Assembly (NCBI RefSeq): GCF_003075435.1
Contig: NZ_QCZJ01000016.1
Span: 1-64,000 of the forward strand
Origin: Terrimonas sp.
GTDB lineage: Bacteria > Bacteroidota > Bacteroidia > Chitinophagales > Chitinophagaceae
Direction: 5' to 3'
Length of the DNA stretch: 64,000 bases
Positions within the stretch are counted from its first letter, which is position 1; each line of letters begins with the position of its first letter. The notes beneath the pieces were generated by a model, which saw only the letters and a list, made by a program, of their open reading frames with translations, was not told the DNA's origin and did not search any database. A program made the translations under genes and the position numbers. This document shows positions 36,184 to 44,675 of the stretch, piece after piece.

Positions 36184-36972
36184 ATGCCACCAACCATAAT
36201 AGATACCCACTGTCATTTATACACAGAAGACTTTGATGCTGATATAGCAACGGTAATACGCCGTGCGCAGGATGTTGGCGTGCAACAGTTTTATTTACCG
36301 AATATAGATAGTGCGTCAATTGACAGCATGCTGAAACTGGAAACTGATTTTCCTGGTGTATGTATTCCTATGATGGGATTACACCCCTGCTCCGTAAAAG
36401 AAGATTACAAAAACGAATTAGCTGTTGTAGAAAGCTGGCTGCAGAAAAGAACCTTTGCCGCAGTGGGAGAAATCGGATTAGATTTTCATTGGGATAAAAC
36501 TTTTACTGATCAGCAATATGAGGCATTTCATCAGCAGATTGAATGGGCGAAAGCATATAACCTTCCAATAGTAATTCATACCCGTGAAGCCATGCAGCAA
36601 TGCATTGATGTAGTAAAGCAGCATAAAGATGAAAAGCTGAAAGGCATCTTTCATTGCTTTGGCGGGTCAATAAACGAAGCAAAACAAATTATTGATCTTG
36701 GATTTTACCTTGGCATTGGCGGAGTACTTACCTATAAAAAAGCCAGGCTAAAAGAAACACTGAAAGAGATCAGCATTAAGCACCTGGTGCTCGAAACCGA
36801 TGCTCCGTATTTAACACCTGTTCCTTTTCGCGGCAAGAGAAATGAAAGCGCTTACCTGCAATATATAATCGAGGCCTTGGCCGAAGCAAAAAACATACCC
36901 ATTGAAGAAGTTGCGTCTGTAACAACAGCAAATGCTAATTTCGTTTTTCAAAAGCAGCAGCATGTCGCGTAA
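36184..36972 (+). CDS. tatD: TatD family metal-dependent hydrolase
   Basis: 262 residues, TIM-barrel hydrolase with 3'-5' exonuclease or DNase activity in characterised members. Metal ligands are visible: DTHCHLY (first two His), GEIGLDFHWDK (Glu), VIHTRE (His), FHCFGG (His) and LETDAPYLTP (Asp). All are intact. The asparaginase gene overlaps its end by 11 bp, so the two are coupled. Despite the name, no Tat export role is implied. Confidence 0.92.
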   Translation: MPPTIIDTHCHLYTEDFDADIATVIRRAQDVGVQQFYLPNIDSASIDSMLKLETDFPGVCIPMMGLHPCSVKEDYKNELAVVESWLQKRTFAAVGEIGLDFHWDKTFTDQQYEAFHQQIEWAKAYNLPIVIHTREAMQQCIDVVKQHKDEKLKGIFHCFGGSINEAKQIIDLGFYLGIGGVLTYKKARLKETLKEISIKHLVLETDAPYLTPVPFRGKRNESAYLQYIIEALAEAKNIPIEEVASVTTANANFVFQKQQHVA

Positions 36973-37999
36973 TTCCTCCCCGGCAAAGCTTTTAATTATA
37001 TATACCGGCGGTACTATTGGTATGGCTTTCGATAACAGCGGCTCGCTGGTACCGATGGGTTTCCGGGAAATCAAATATCATATACCTGAAATTGCGAAAC
37101 TGGGTTATGAGTTTGATATGCACGCTTTCACCCCGCCGATAGATTCTTCCAACATGTCGCCGGAAATATGGGTAGCGCTGTGTGGTATTATTGAGCGCAA
37201 TTATAATAGTTATGATGGATTTGTCATTCTTCACGGCTCAGATACAATGGCATTCACCGCATCTGCTCTTAGCTTTATGCTGCAGAACCTTGATAAGCCG
37301 GTAATATTAACCGGCTCACAGTTGCCCATAGGCGAAATTCGTACAGACGCCAAGGAGAATATTATTACCACCATGGAAATTGCCGGTGCAAAAAAAGAAG
37401 GCAGGTCAATTGTGCCGGAAGTATGTATTTATTTTGATTATTTTCTTTTCAGGGGTAACCGGAGTAAAAAATACAACACAGAAAAGTTTGAGGCATTTCA
37501 TTCACCTAATTATCCATCACTGGCAGAAGCGGGCATAGACATATTGTATAAAGAAGCTTATATAACCAGTCATCCCCAACAATCATTTCACGTCAATACA
37601 AAATTAGATACCAATATAGCGGTGCTTAAAATGTTTCCCGGCATTACGCAATCTGCGGTGGAATCAATACTCAATACCCCAGGTTTAAAAGCCGTAATTA
37701 TGGAAACCTTTGGCAATGGCAATACTATTACCGCTCCCTGGTTTATTCAATTACTGGAAAAGAAGATCAAAGCAGGCATCATCATTGTTGACCGAACCCA
37801 ATGCGATGGCGGCTCGGTAGAGCTGGGCAGGTATGAAACCAGTGCTTATTTAAAAGAAATAGGCGTTACCGGCGGCAGCGATATGACTTTTGAAGCTACC
37901 GTTACCAAACTGATGTGGCTGCTGGGGCAGGATTTACCTGTGGCGGAAGTAAAAAGATTGCTGGAAATCTCTTTAAAAGGGGAGTTGACGGAGAAATAG
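36962..37999 (+). CDS. ansA: Type I L-asparaginase
   Basis: About 345 residues. Converts L-asparagine to aspartate and ammonia. The first nucleophile lies in IYTGGTIGMA, the second Thr-Asp pair in LHGSDTMAFTASAL, with further signature QLPIGEIRTDAKENI. No signal peptide, so the cytoplasmic type. The ATG at 36962, inside tatD, was chosen over 36932 because the conserved part begins soon after it. Confidence 0.92.
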   Translation: MSRNSSPAKLLIIYTGGTIGMAFDNSGSLVPMGFREIKYHIPEIAKLGYEFDMHAFTPPIDSSNMSPEIWVALCGIIERNYNSYDGFVILHGSDTMAFTASALSFMLQNLDKPVILTGSQLPIGEIRTDAKENIITTMEIAGAKKEGRSIVPEVCIYFDYFLFRGNRSKKYNTEKFEAFHSPNYPSLAEAGIDILYKEAYITSHPQQSFHVNTKLDTNIAVLKMFPGITQSAVESILNTPGLKAVIMETFGNGNTITAPWFIQLLEKKIKAGIIIVDRTQCDGGSVELGRYETSAYLKEIGVTGGSDMTFEATVTKLMWLLGQDLPVAEVKRLLEISLKGELTEK

Positions 38000-38010
38000 C
38001 AGAAAATCTG

Positions 38011-38097
38011 CGGAGACGGCGAGATTCGAACTCGCGATACAGTTTCCCGTATACACACTTTCCAGGCGTGCTCCTTCAACCACTCGGACACGTCTCC
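38011..38097 (-). tRNA. tRNA-Ser (anticodon GGA)
   Basis: Read on the minus strand the 87-nt molecule starts GGAGACG and ends CGTCTCC plus discriminator G. The D-arm is TCC...GGA, the anticodon stem CACGC/GTGTG holds the loop CTGGAAA with anticodon GGA, a long variable arm typical of class II tRNAs follows, and the T-arm is GCGAG TTCGAAT CTCGC. The CCA end is not encoded. Confidence 0.97.
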
Positions 38098-38187
38098 ATT
38101 TGAGGGATGCAAAAATAAGGTTATTCGGTATTGTATCTAATAATCTTTTAAAATTTTTGCCGCCATGCAAATGCTGACGCAGGATAC

Positions 38188-39027
38188 TTAGTACTTAAAC
38201 ACGGCAACCACCCGCTTATTATACCCGGGCATCCCGGGCGAAGTAACGTTATTTATGATCCGGGATATGTTTTTACCGGCTGTCAAAACGGTGTTTTCTG
38301 CTATCTTATCAATATATGCGGCCTCATTTCCTATTTTCACTTTCCTGATGATTTTAGCAGGAAACCCTTTCATCCTGCTTAAAACAGGGATATTGAATAT
38401 GGGATAATTCTCCGATAAGCTCGTTTCAATAAAAAGCAGTGGGTTAAAATATGCAGTATCTGAATAGGATTCAATTACATGCGTGTAAACAGCCGTTGCA
38501 TCCTTTGTTTCCACTTTTTCTAACGCCGCAGCATTATTATAGTAGTAGGTACTGGTAGCTTTTAATGTAGTACCGGCCTCATTGGTTATATAATACTTTA
38601 ATGCCGTTACCCGCTCTTTCTCATCATAGCTGTATTCCATTTTATAGGAAGATGGAAGCTGAATATTTTTATATGTATTTACATAGTACGAAATACCTGA
38701 TTCGCTGTAATGAAAAGCATTTTTATATAATGACCTGTCTTCATACAACTCTTTCAGTCGCTGATTCTCCCAGTTGAAAATTGTGGCATTTAAAACGTTT
38801 CCGTAACGGTAAGATATTTCTTTTAATGTGCTGTCTTCATTATAATGCATAGTTGCCGTTATTCCATTATCATATTCAATGCTTCGCACAAGTTTGATAT
38901 ATGGCTTATCATTTTCGGCAGGGTTTGGGTTTTCTGTATTGTTCTTTTCACATGCATTCAACCCTCCTGCAATAAAAACAAGAAAAATCAGCCTGATAGC
39001 TGCATGAAATAATCCGGATAAGTTCAT
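38188..39027 (-). CDS. Predicted lipoprotein, function unknown
   Basis: 279 residues with an N-terminal hydrophobic stretch and lipobox GGLNAC, then EKNNTENPNP, a linker typical of surface or periplasmic lipoproteins. The body carries YD-repeat-like strands (TATMHYNEDSTLKEISYRYGNV, MEYSYDEKERVTALKYYI), a pattern seen in many Bacteroidota outer-membrane lipoproteins. No enzymatic motif. Nothing in the surroundings suggests a partner. Confidence 0.65.
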   Translation of the reverse strand: MNLSGLFHAAIRLIFLVFIAGGLNACEKNNTENPNPAENDKPYIKLVRSIEYDNGITATMHYNEDSTLKEISYRYGNVLNATIFNWENQRLKELYEDRSLYKNAFHYSESGISYYVNTYKNIQLPSSYKMEYSYDEKERVTALKYYITNEAGTTLKATSTYYYNNAAALEKVETKDATAVYTHVIESYSDTAYFNPLLFIETSLSENYPIFNIPVLSRMKGFPAKIIRKVKIGNEAAYIDKIAENTVLTAGKNISRIINNVTSPGMPGYNKRVVAVFKY

Positions 39028-39162
39028 TGGTATCTTTAAAAATGTTTAATCGTTTTCCACGGTGACCATATACAGGATAATGACGTTGCATAAAGATGTA
39101 TATGCTCCGGTAAAATTTGTTAGAAAGTTATCATGCTGTGCTTTTATAAACGGCATTACAAT

Positions 39163-39780
39163 TCACCCCTCCAACACAAACACACTCACCCCGGTTTCCC
39201 TTTCATTCAATACAACCTGCCCGTTCCATTGTTGTGTGCAATATGGCAGCAGCATATTAATAAAGGGCTTTGCTACCAGTCGCTGCGGCGTACTGATGAT
39301 AATAGTAACCTTATTGTGCAGAAAATGCTCAAGAACACGCATCAATTCCTCAAAAATCCCTGGCTCATAATTCACATCACTCAGTAATAAAACATCAGGT
39401 AAAGCAGTTTTAACCGCATCCTTCCAATCCATTTTTGTTGCCTGGGCATTCTTCAATTGCAAATGCGCTATAGATCGCCGTATGCATACAACCGCCTGCT
39501 CTTCTCTATCGGTAATGGTTACCTGCTTGGCCATAGTTGCCGCAAACAAACCAGGTAAACCCAACCCTGCTGCTAACTCTACAACATTTCTTTTTTCAAT
39601 ATAGTGTGGATGCTTGTATAAGAAATGGCACAACCCGATTGATGCCGGCCAAACCTGCGCCCAGTATGCAGCATGTTTGTTATTGCTGTATGTTTTTTGC
39701 ACAGCTTCTGTATCCGGAATAAATATTTCCAGCCGGGTGTTGGAGATGGAGAAGGGGTGGAGGCGAAGGCGAAGCGGCAT
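39163..39780 (-). CDS. Class I methyltransferase, METTL/lysine-methyltransferase-like
   Basis: 205 residues. A Rossmann methyltransferase: AYWAQVWPASIGLCHFL precedes motif I VVELAAGLGLPGLFAA, then TITDREEQAV (motif II) and LLLSDVNYEP (motif IV), the order seen in the family of protein N-methyltransferases such as Mtq/METTL. The target is unknown. Its 5' end is 122 bp from the hsdM remnant, so the deletion that removed most of hsdM stops just upstream of it. Confidence 0.82.
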   Translation of the reverse strand: MPLRLRLHPFSISNTRLEIFIPDTEAVQKTYSNNKHAAYWAQVWPASIGLCHFLYKHPHYIEKRNVVELAAGLGLPGLFAATMAKQVTITDREEQAVVCIRRSIAHLQLKNAQATKMDWKDAVKTALPDVLLLSDVNYEPGIFEELMRVLEHFLHNKVTIIISTPQRLVAKPFINMLLPYCTQQWNGQVVLNERETGVSVFVLEG

Positions 39781-39902
39781 AATGCAAAGATGGGGAAGTA
39801 TAAATCATTTTTTCAACGCGTTAATAATTACCCGGCTTTCGATGTGGTTTGCTGTAATACAATCCCAACTCACCGTCGCTTTTGCCCAGCAGGCTTTTCC
39901 CT

Positions 39903-40085
39903 TTATATTGTTTGGGCAAGGAGATTTTGCGACCGTGCAGGCGGCTTGCTGTATTTATCCGCCACTTTTAGAAACAGTAAATAAGCAACCTGTTCTAAAT
40001 AATCGCCATACCCAACGCCATTATAGTGAAGCGTGTTGCAGAATGCCCGTATTTTGGAAACGACAGAGGATGCGTTGTTACTCAT
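39903..40085 (-). pseudogene. hsdM: Truncated type I restriction methylase HsdM (N-terminal stub)
   Basis: A 60-codon stub. MSNNASSVVSKIRAFCNTLH and VGYGDYLEQVAYLLFLKVADKYSKPP reproduce the N-terminal helical domain of HsdM; after KPP the sequence turns unrelated and stops. Intact HsdM has about 500 residues with the SAM motif and NPPY, none of which is here. The start of the gene is preserved, so the rest was probably lost by deletion. Confidence 0.8.
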
Positions 40086-40094
40086 ATACCTGCT

Positions 40095-40256
40095 TCAGCC
40101 AATTGGCTGATTTGCAGGGTTGTTATACTTTGGATTGAATACCTTTTTATATTGCAAGCTGATTGCACCAAGATTAATAAGCAAGCCCACAGGTAAATCA
40201 TACGCTACTACATAATTTTTTGCCTGCGGTTTTATAATAAGCCCTGAAGGCAGTAA
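40095..40256 (-). pseudogene. C-terminal remnant of a GxxExxY protein
   Basis: The minus-strand frame after 40257 reads PSGLIIKPQAKNYVVAYD and LPVGLLINLGAISLQYKK then VFNPKYNNPANQPIG and stop. The PVGLLINxGxxSLxYKxVxNPK part is typical of the end of GxxExxY proteins (PD-(D/E)xK-like). No start codon or N-terminal part is present, and it is in the same frame as the gene upstream, separated by its stop. The hsdM stub starts 9 bp further on. Confidence 0.55.
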
Positions 40257-40601
40257 TTACAATTTTTCAATCATTCCCTTTTGCGTATCAAAAACCATAG
40301 GATATAATGAATAGCTGAACCACTCGCCAAACATTTTGAATGTGCGGTGCTTAGGCCACATGGCTTCATCTATATACCAGCCAAACAATTCCTCTTCAAA
40401 GAGCTCGCTGAAGTTTTTCCTGAGCCATGTCTCCATTTGCTGCCTGGTTTCGTAATCAGGCAGCAGGTATATATTACCGGTTCTTATTTCATCTTCAATA
40501 ACAGTATCCGGGTCATGTGCAAGCAGCCAATCGAAAAATGGCTGCTTTGGCACCATTACAATGGCGGAACGTTTCAGGTTTTTAAAATCGTCGTCGAGCA
40601 T
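40257..40601 (-). CDS. Conserved cytoplasmic protein of unknown function
   Basis: About 114 residues. MLDDDFKNLKRSAIVMVPKQPFFDWLLAHDPD, DYETRQQMETWLRKNFSELFEEELFGWY and WPKHRTFKMFGEWFSYSL match a small conserved Bacteroidota family without a named domain. It is acidic, with many Trp and Phe. The ATG at 40601 was chosen; a TTG at 40628 would overlap the DUF262 gene. The gap to that gene is 23 bp, so co-transcription is likely. Confidence 0.75.
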   Translation of the reverse strand: MLDDDFKNLKRSAIVMVPKQPFFDWLLAHDPDTVIEDEIRTGNIYLLPDYETRQQMETWLRKNFSELFEEELFGWYIDEAMWPKHRTFKMFGEWFSYSLYPMVFDTQKGMIEKL

Positions 40602-40624
40602 GGTTATAATAGTTATTTGTATGC

Positions 40625-42286
40625 TCAAATCCTTTTAATTTCATCGAGCTTGTCAAACAATTTAGCTCCTGCAAGTTTTTCAATCTCGCTGATTATAACC
40701 TTTCCTCTTGCATTAAAAAAATTTAAAAAACTTCTCTTATTATTTGTATCCCAAACAGGACTCGTGGTAGATGCAGGAATCAGATGGCTTCTCATCACAC
40801 GAGAAAAATGTCGGTGTTTTTTATACTCTTTCAAATAATTTCTTGGATGTACATCACTTATAGATTGATTCTCGTCAGCCTCTACATAGCAAATGTTGCA
40901 AATTGAGTTTATCCATTTTGGATTAATGTGTATCCTCCTTAAATGTGCTTTGGGGAAAATATGATGCCTGTCTTTTCGATTTGAAAAAGACGATGTATTA
41001 TCCAGCATCATTTCATAACCATTTGCTAAGTATGAAGGCTTTTTACTTCGCAAAAGAAGAAAATAAGCCTTGGCAACACTGGATGATTTTTGATAATCCA
41101 TTTTTAAAAAATCAAGAGGGCTAATTTTTTCAGAAGAAATAAATTTTGCGCCATTATTTTTTGCCAATCGCTTGAAAAACTTAATGTCCTCCGGAATATT
41201 CCTGTTAAAAGCCGCTCCCGAATATCTTTCACCACATGCTGTAAACCAAAACCATTTTTTTATCTCTTTTATTTGTGAGGGCTTTGCTCTTGATTTGTTC
41301 AAATAAAAGAAAAATGCAAGTAGTGTATATATATTTTGATATGGAAGTAGCGAAGGGTGATTGACTTTTAAATGGTTCACCAGAAAATCAACCGCTTCTT
41401 CATAGCCATATTGCAGGCTTTTCCAAATTTTAGTGAACTCACCATTATATTTTTTATTTTTCTCAATTTTTGTCAATACTGATTCCAATGCCCGTCCCGT
41501 AATTGTTGTTGCTCCATATGCAAGCCCCAAGGCACTCTGCATTGCTTCATTAGAAATAAAATTATAGGAATGTTTAAGTCCTCTCTTTGTGTCTAAAATA
41601 TTATCACGCAGGCTTACATCTGTTGCTTTCGCGAAAAGAGTGTCTGCCCGGTTAACCCTCATTCCTGCAGAATTAATTCTTACAAAAACCTCCCTGATAT
41701 CCTCTACGTTACTACCGGTAAACATTAGTAACAAAAAGGAAAAGTGGTGAAATGCCTTATAACATTTCGATGCCTCGATAGTCTCCCAATTTGTTAACCC
41801 AAGCCTACGCTTTAAAAGCGCAGGCTGTGTATTAAGCAAATCAAATAATCTTATATATCCTTTGGTGTTCTCATCATATCTTGATGAGAAGACAAATCGT
41901 CGGTCTGCTTTTTTATCGCAGTTAAAAAATAAGTGGCGAAAGTTTATATCAGAGCCTGCATCCGGTCTTTCTTCAACCCCCATAATTACGCCATATATTG
42001 TAGATAACCTTTGTTGACCGTCAATAATCAATTCAGCATGTTTTGCTTTTTTATTAAAAGGTGGTACAATTGTTTTGTTATTGGGTCTTATATTAATGGC
42101 TTTTGAAAAAGGAGCATTCCATACCAGCCCAATCCCTATAGGATAATTTCGAAATATGCTATCCATCAACTTTAAAATCTGTTGCTTTTTCCAAACATAT
42201 TGGCGTTGAATTTCAGGAATGGCAAAATCCCTATTCTCAAATTTCCGTTTTAGTTGTCGCAGACTATATTTCTTAATGCTAATCAT
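40625..42286 (-). CDS. DUF262 and HNH protein, GmrSD-like nuclease
   Basis: 553 residues. The N-terminal part (about 5-210) is DUF262: FAIPEIQRQYVWKKQQI, SIFRNYPIGIGLVW and LIIDGQQRLSTIYG, the last being the NTPase/DNA-binding DGQQR motif. The C-terminal region has an HNH-type site, DRHHIFPKAHLRRI, with Asn and further His downstream, as in DUF1524-like nucleases. Together this resembles single-chain GmrSD type IV restriction enzymes that cut modified phage DNA. It starts 17 bp after the HsdR-N gene, so both are probably one unit. Reading frame intact. Confidence 0.85.
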   Translation of the reverse strand: MISIKKYSLRQLKRKFENRDFAIPEIQRQYVWKKQQILKLMDSIFRNYPIGIGLVWNAPFSKAINIRPNNKTIVPPFNKKAKHAELIIDGQQRLSTIYGVIMGVEERPDAGSDINFRHLFFNCDKKADRRFVFSSRYDENTKGYIRLFDLLNTQPALLKRRLGLTNWETIEASKCYKAFHHFSFLLLMFTGSNVEDIREVFVRINSAGMRVNRADTLFAKATDVSLRDNILDTKRGLKHSYNFISNEAMQSALGLAYGATTITGRALESVLTKIEKNKKYNGEFTKIWKSLQYGYEEAVDFLVNHLKVNHPSLLPYQNIYTLLAFFFYLNKSRAKPSQIKEIKKWFWFTACGERYSGAAFNRNIPEDIKFFKRLAKNNGAKFISSEKISPLDFLKMDYQKSSSVAKAYFLLLRSKKPSYLANGYEMMLDNTSSFSNRKDRHHIFPKAHLRRIHINPKWINSICNICYVEADENQSISDVHPRNYLKEYKKHRHFSRVMRSHLIPASTTSPVWDTNNKRSFLNFFNARGKVIISEIEKLAGAKLFDKLDEIKRI

Positions 42287-42303
42287 TGGGGGCTTTTACT
42301 TTT

Positions 42304-42885
42304 TTAATTTCGTATCCCATTTTTTTGATTATAAAACTTAAGCATTGCCTCATTTTTTTCATTGAATTTTTCGGCTTTATTCTTATAAGGTGAATTTCCC
42401 AACGCCATCTTCCAGTTGCGCATAGCTTCCCTGATTGTTGAAAAACCTGTAGAGGTGGTGTCATCAAGTATTTTACAAACAGTAACTAAAAGCTCGGTTT
42501 TGCTAAAAACCGGCCGGCGTCTCGGCTTTGGGTTCCGATAATCGGTGAAGCGGGTAATTTCCCCTGTACTTTCGTATTCAAAGGGCAATGGCTCATTGTT
42601 GAGATATTTCAACTTTGCGTTTGCATAGCCTTCTGTTTGGTCTTCGTGTACTGTGAGGCGCTCTGCTTCCTCTTCTCTCTTGGCTTCAATAATGCCTATT
42701 GGTCTTTTATCAGCAAATAAAATATAATCTGCCGGGCCTATATCGGTTTGATATTCTCTTACTGCTATACCCCTGCCTGCGGGAAGATTGATGCGGGATT
42801 TATCCTGAATAAGCCAGCCGCTCTGCAGCAATGCAGCATAGATCCTGTCTCTGGCTATTTGTTCGGGATTCTGGTTCAATGGCAA
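42304..42885 (-). CDS. HsdR N-terminal nuclease-domain protein, truncated
   Basis: 193 residues. Residues 1-128 match the N-terminal domain of type I restriction subunit HsdR: NPEQIARDRIYAALLQSGW, VREYQTDIGPADYILFADK and GIIEAKREEE, giving the D...ExK nuclease core, and EITRFTDYRNPKPRRRPVF. The helicase motor is absent; after RPVF an unrelated 65-residue tail follows (SKTELLVTVCKILDD...). The start appears to be TTG at 42885. Either a decayed hsdR fused to foreign sequence, or a free-standing nuclease paired with the DUF262 gene. Confidence 0.8.
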   Translation of the reverse strand: MPLNQNPEQIARDRIYAALLQSGWLIQDKSRINLPAGRGIAVREYQTDIGPADYILFADKRPIGIIEAKREEEAERLTVHEDQTEGYANAKLKYLNNEPLPFEYESTGEITRFTDYRNPKPRRRPVFSKTELLVTVCKILDDTTSTGFSTIREAMRNWKMALGNSPYKNKAEKFNEKNEAMLKFYNQKNGIRN

Positions 42886-42958
42886 AGGGTTTATGTTGCA
42901 ATATAAAAAAATTGAACCCTATATTCAAATCCCTTCTCCTGTTACACTTGACAACACA

Positions 42959-44002
42959 TTAACTCTCCTCCTCAAAATAAATCTTATAATACTTTCTCCC
43001 GGTTTCTTCATCAATGCCCTTTTCAATCAGGTCGCGGCGGCCGTGAATATAGATGTGAAAATTTTTATCCAGCTTCAGCACTGATTTAAAAACCCGTTGC
43101 TGCTTCTTTACCGCTGCAAGATTGATATCAAACCCGTCCTCAATTTCAAAATTCCTCGAAGCTTCAAAATTCTTCTTGTAATCCATAAAAGTTTCCACCA
43201 CATCCGGGTGATGGATAACTTCTTCCGCAAACTCCTGCAAACTGAATTGTTCTTTTGTTTTAAAATAATCCATTGAACGGTTCAAAAGTTCTATCTGGTC
43301 ACCTTTTGATACTTCAAATTTTTCCGCATACTCATTGGTTACAAAATTCTTGCAAAGGCTCAGGTACTGATCGGTATGATTATAGCTGTCCGCTAAGGGT
43401 TGTACCTGCAAAAAATCGCTGATCCAGTATTGGGCATCCTGTTTATTGGTATTATCTGCCACGCATATTTTATACCCTTCAGCAGCGTTAGTATTAAATA
43501 TAAGACAGCCTTTATCTAATTTATTTATACTGATGCCTTCTTCGTTTTTCAGTTCCCAGTCATCTTTCAGGTGATATAGTTTAAGAAAAGTCTCTTTCGT
43601 TTCTGATTTAAAAATGCCAATGGCAGAAATAAAATCATTTTCAAAAGGAATATTTTCAAACACCGCTGCATACAGCTCCCCATCCTTCACTTTTACATGG
43701 GTGCTTTTACTGTACAAAAAAGCAGCCATCTGCCCGGAAATTTCAATGAAACGCTTCGGCTCCTCAAATAGCTGAGCAGTGTAATGATACATCTCGTTCA
43801 GCTTCAGGTCGCTGAGATGTGTAAAATGGTATAGTTTGTTTGTATCAAATGCTCCGAGAAAATATTGCGTAAGTAACTTTGGTACTATGTCGCCGGATAT
43901 ACGCAATAGATTTTCCGAGCGTTTAAAATCTTCTCCACGGGTAGGATTTCCCACCTTATGAACGATTATTTCATTCAACTGAACAGCGTCTATCCCTGTC
44001 AT
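42959..44002 (-). CDS. Nucleoid-associated protein, NdpA/YejK-like
   Basis: 347 residues. The pattern NEIIVHKVGNPTRGEDFKRSENLLRI at the start, FLGAFDTNKLYHFTH, and the C-terminal LDKNFHIYIHGRRDLIEKGIDEETGRKYYKIYF matches the bacterial 37-kDa nucleoid-associated family. Its DNA-binding role is based on the E. coli member. It lies 73 bp upstream of the HsdR-N gene on the same strand; such proteins are often found in mobile or defence islands as well as in the core genome. Confidence 0.85.
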   Translation of the reverse strand: MTGIDAVQLNEIIVHKVGNPTRGEDFKRSENLLRISGDIVPKLLTQYFLGAFDTNKLYHFTHLSDLKLNEMYHYTAQLFEEPKRFIEISGQMAAFLYSKSTHVKVKDGELYAAVFENIPFENDFISAIGIFKSETKETFLKLYHLKDDWELKNEEGISINKLDKGCLIFNTNAAEGYKICVADNTNKQDAQYWISDFLQVQPLADSYNHTDQYLSLCKNFVTNEYAEKFEVSKGDQIELLNRSMDYFKTKEQFSLQEFAEEVIHHPDVVETFMDYKKNFEASRNFEIEDGFDINLAAVKKQQRVFKSVLKLDKNFHIYIHGRRDLIEKGIDEETGRKYYKIYFEEES

Positions 44003-44121
44003 ATGTTTATATATTGGGTGGTGAAGATAAGAAGCATGCTTTTTTTCATCTAAAAATTATACTTCTTTATGGCAAAGGATTTTCTTTTATGTATTTTAGC
44101 AGCGCAATCCTTAAACACCGC

Positions 44122-44499
44122 ATGGGAATTATTTACGCTATTCAGAAAAGAATATACCGCATCAGGAGGAAAACAGTGATCCTCGACATAGATTTAGCGT
44201 TGATATATAATATTGAGCCCAAAATATTTAGGCAGGAAGTCAAAAGAAATATACAGCATTTCCCCGGGGGATGTTTGTTTCAGCTCACAGAAAAAGAATG
44301 GGAAACGCTGCGATCAGCTATTAATGCCACACATAATGGCATCTTACACCAGGCAGATAACCTGGCGCAAACGCCTTACGCATTTACCGAGCAGGGAGTA
44401 GTTGCTTTAAACGCAGTGCTTCATAATAATCTTGTGGTTAAGATGAATATTGCCATTATCAGGGCTTTTGCCGAAACCGGAAAAGGCAGCAGGCATTAA
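44122..44499 (+). CDS. ORF6N domain protein, short form
   Basis: About 125 residues. YAIQKRIYRIRRKTVILDIDLALIYNIEPKIF, KRNIQHFPGGCLFQLTEKEW, and AFTEQGVVALNAVLHN..NIAIIRAF match the ORF6N DNA-binding domain of phage antirepressors and mobile-island regulators. The usual C-terminal coiled coil is missing; the protein ends soon after RAF with an unrelated tail (AETGKGSRH). It may be a truncated relic. ATG 44122 was chosen over 44089 and 44014 because the family starts here. Confidence 0.78.
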   Translation: MGIIYAIQKRIYRIRRKTVILDIDLALIYNIEPKIFRQEVKRNIQHFPGGCLFQLTEKEWETLRSAINATHNGILHQADNLAQTPYAFTEQGVVALNAVLHNNLVVKMNIAIIRAFAETGKGSRH

Positions 44500-44675
44500 T
44501 ATCAATCAGCAATCCCGGCTTAGCACAAAACTTCCGGTATAAGGGCAGTCTCATTCATTTTCTTGTTTCTAAAGCAATTTCTATTTAAAAAACCTTTATC
44601 TTAAAAGCTTAAATCAGTGAGGTACTACTCATAGTGCCACTTCACAATAACGATGGCTTAAATTTTGAAAAAACG

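Noticed and set aside
39837-39920. Frame after the hsdM stub reading KISLPKQYKGKSLLGKSDG on the minus strand, possibly hsdS or another gene.
   Set aside because: No family could be recognised and there is no start codon.
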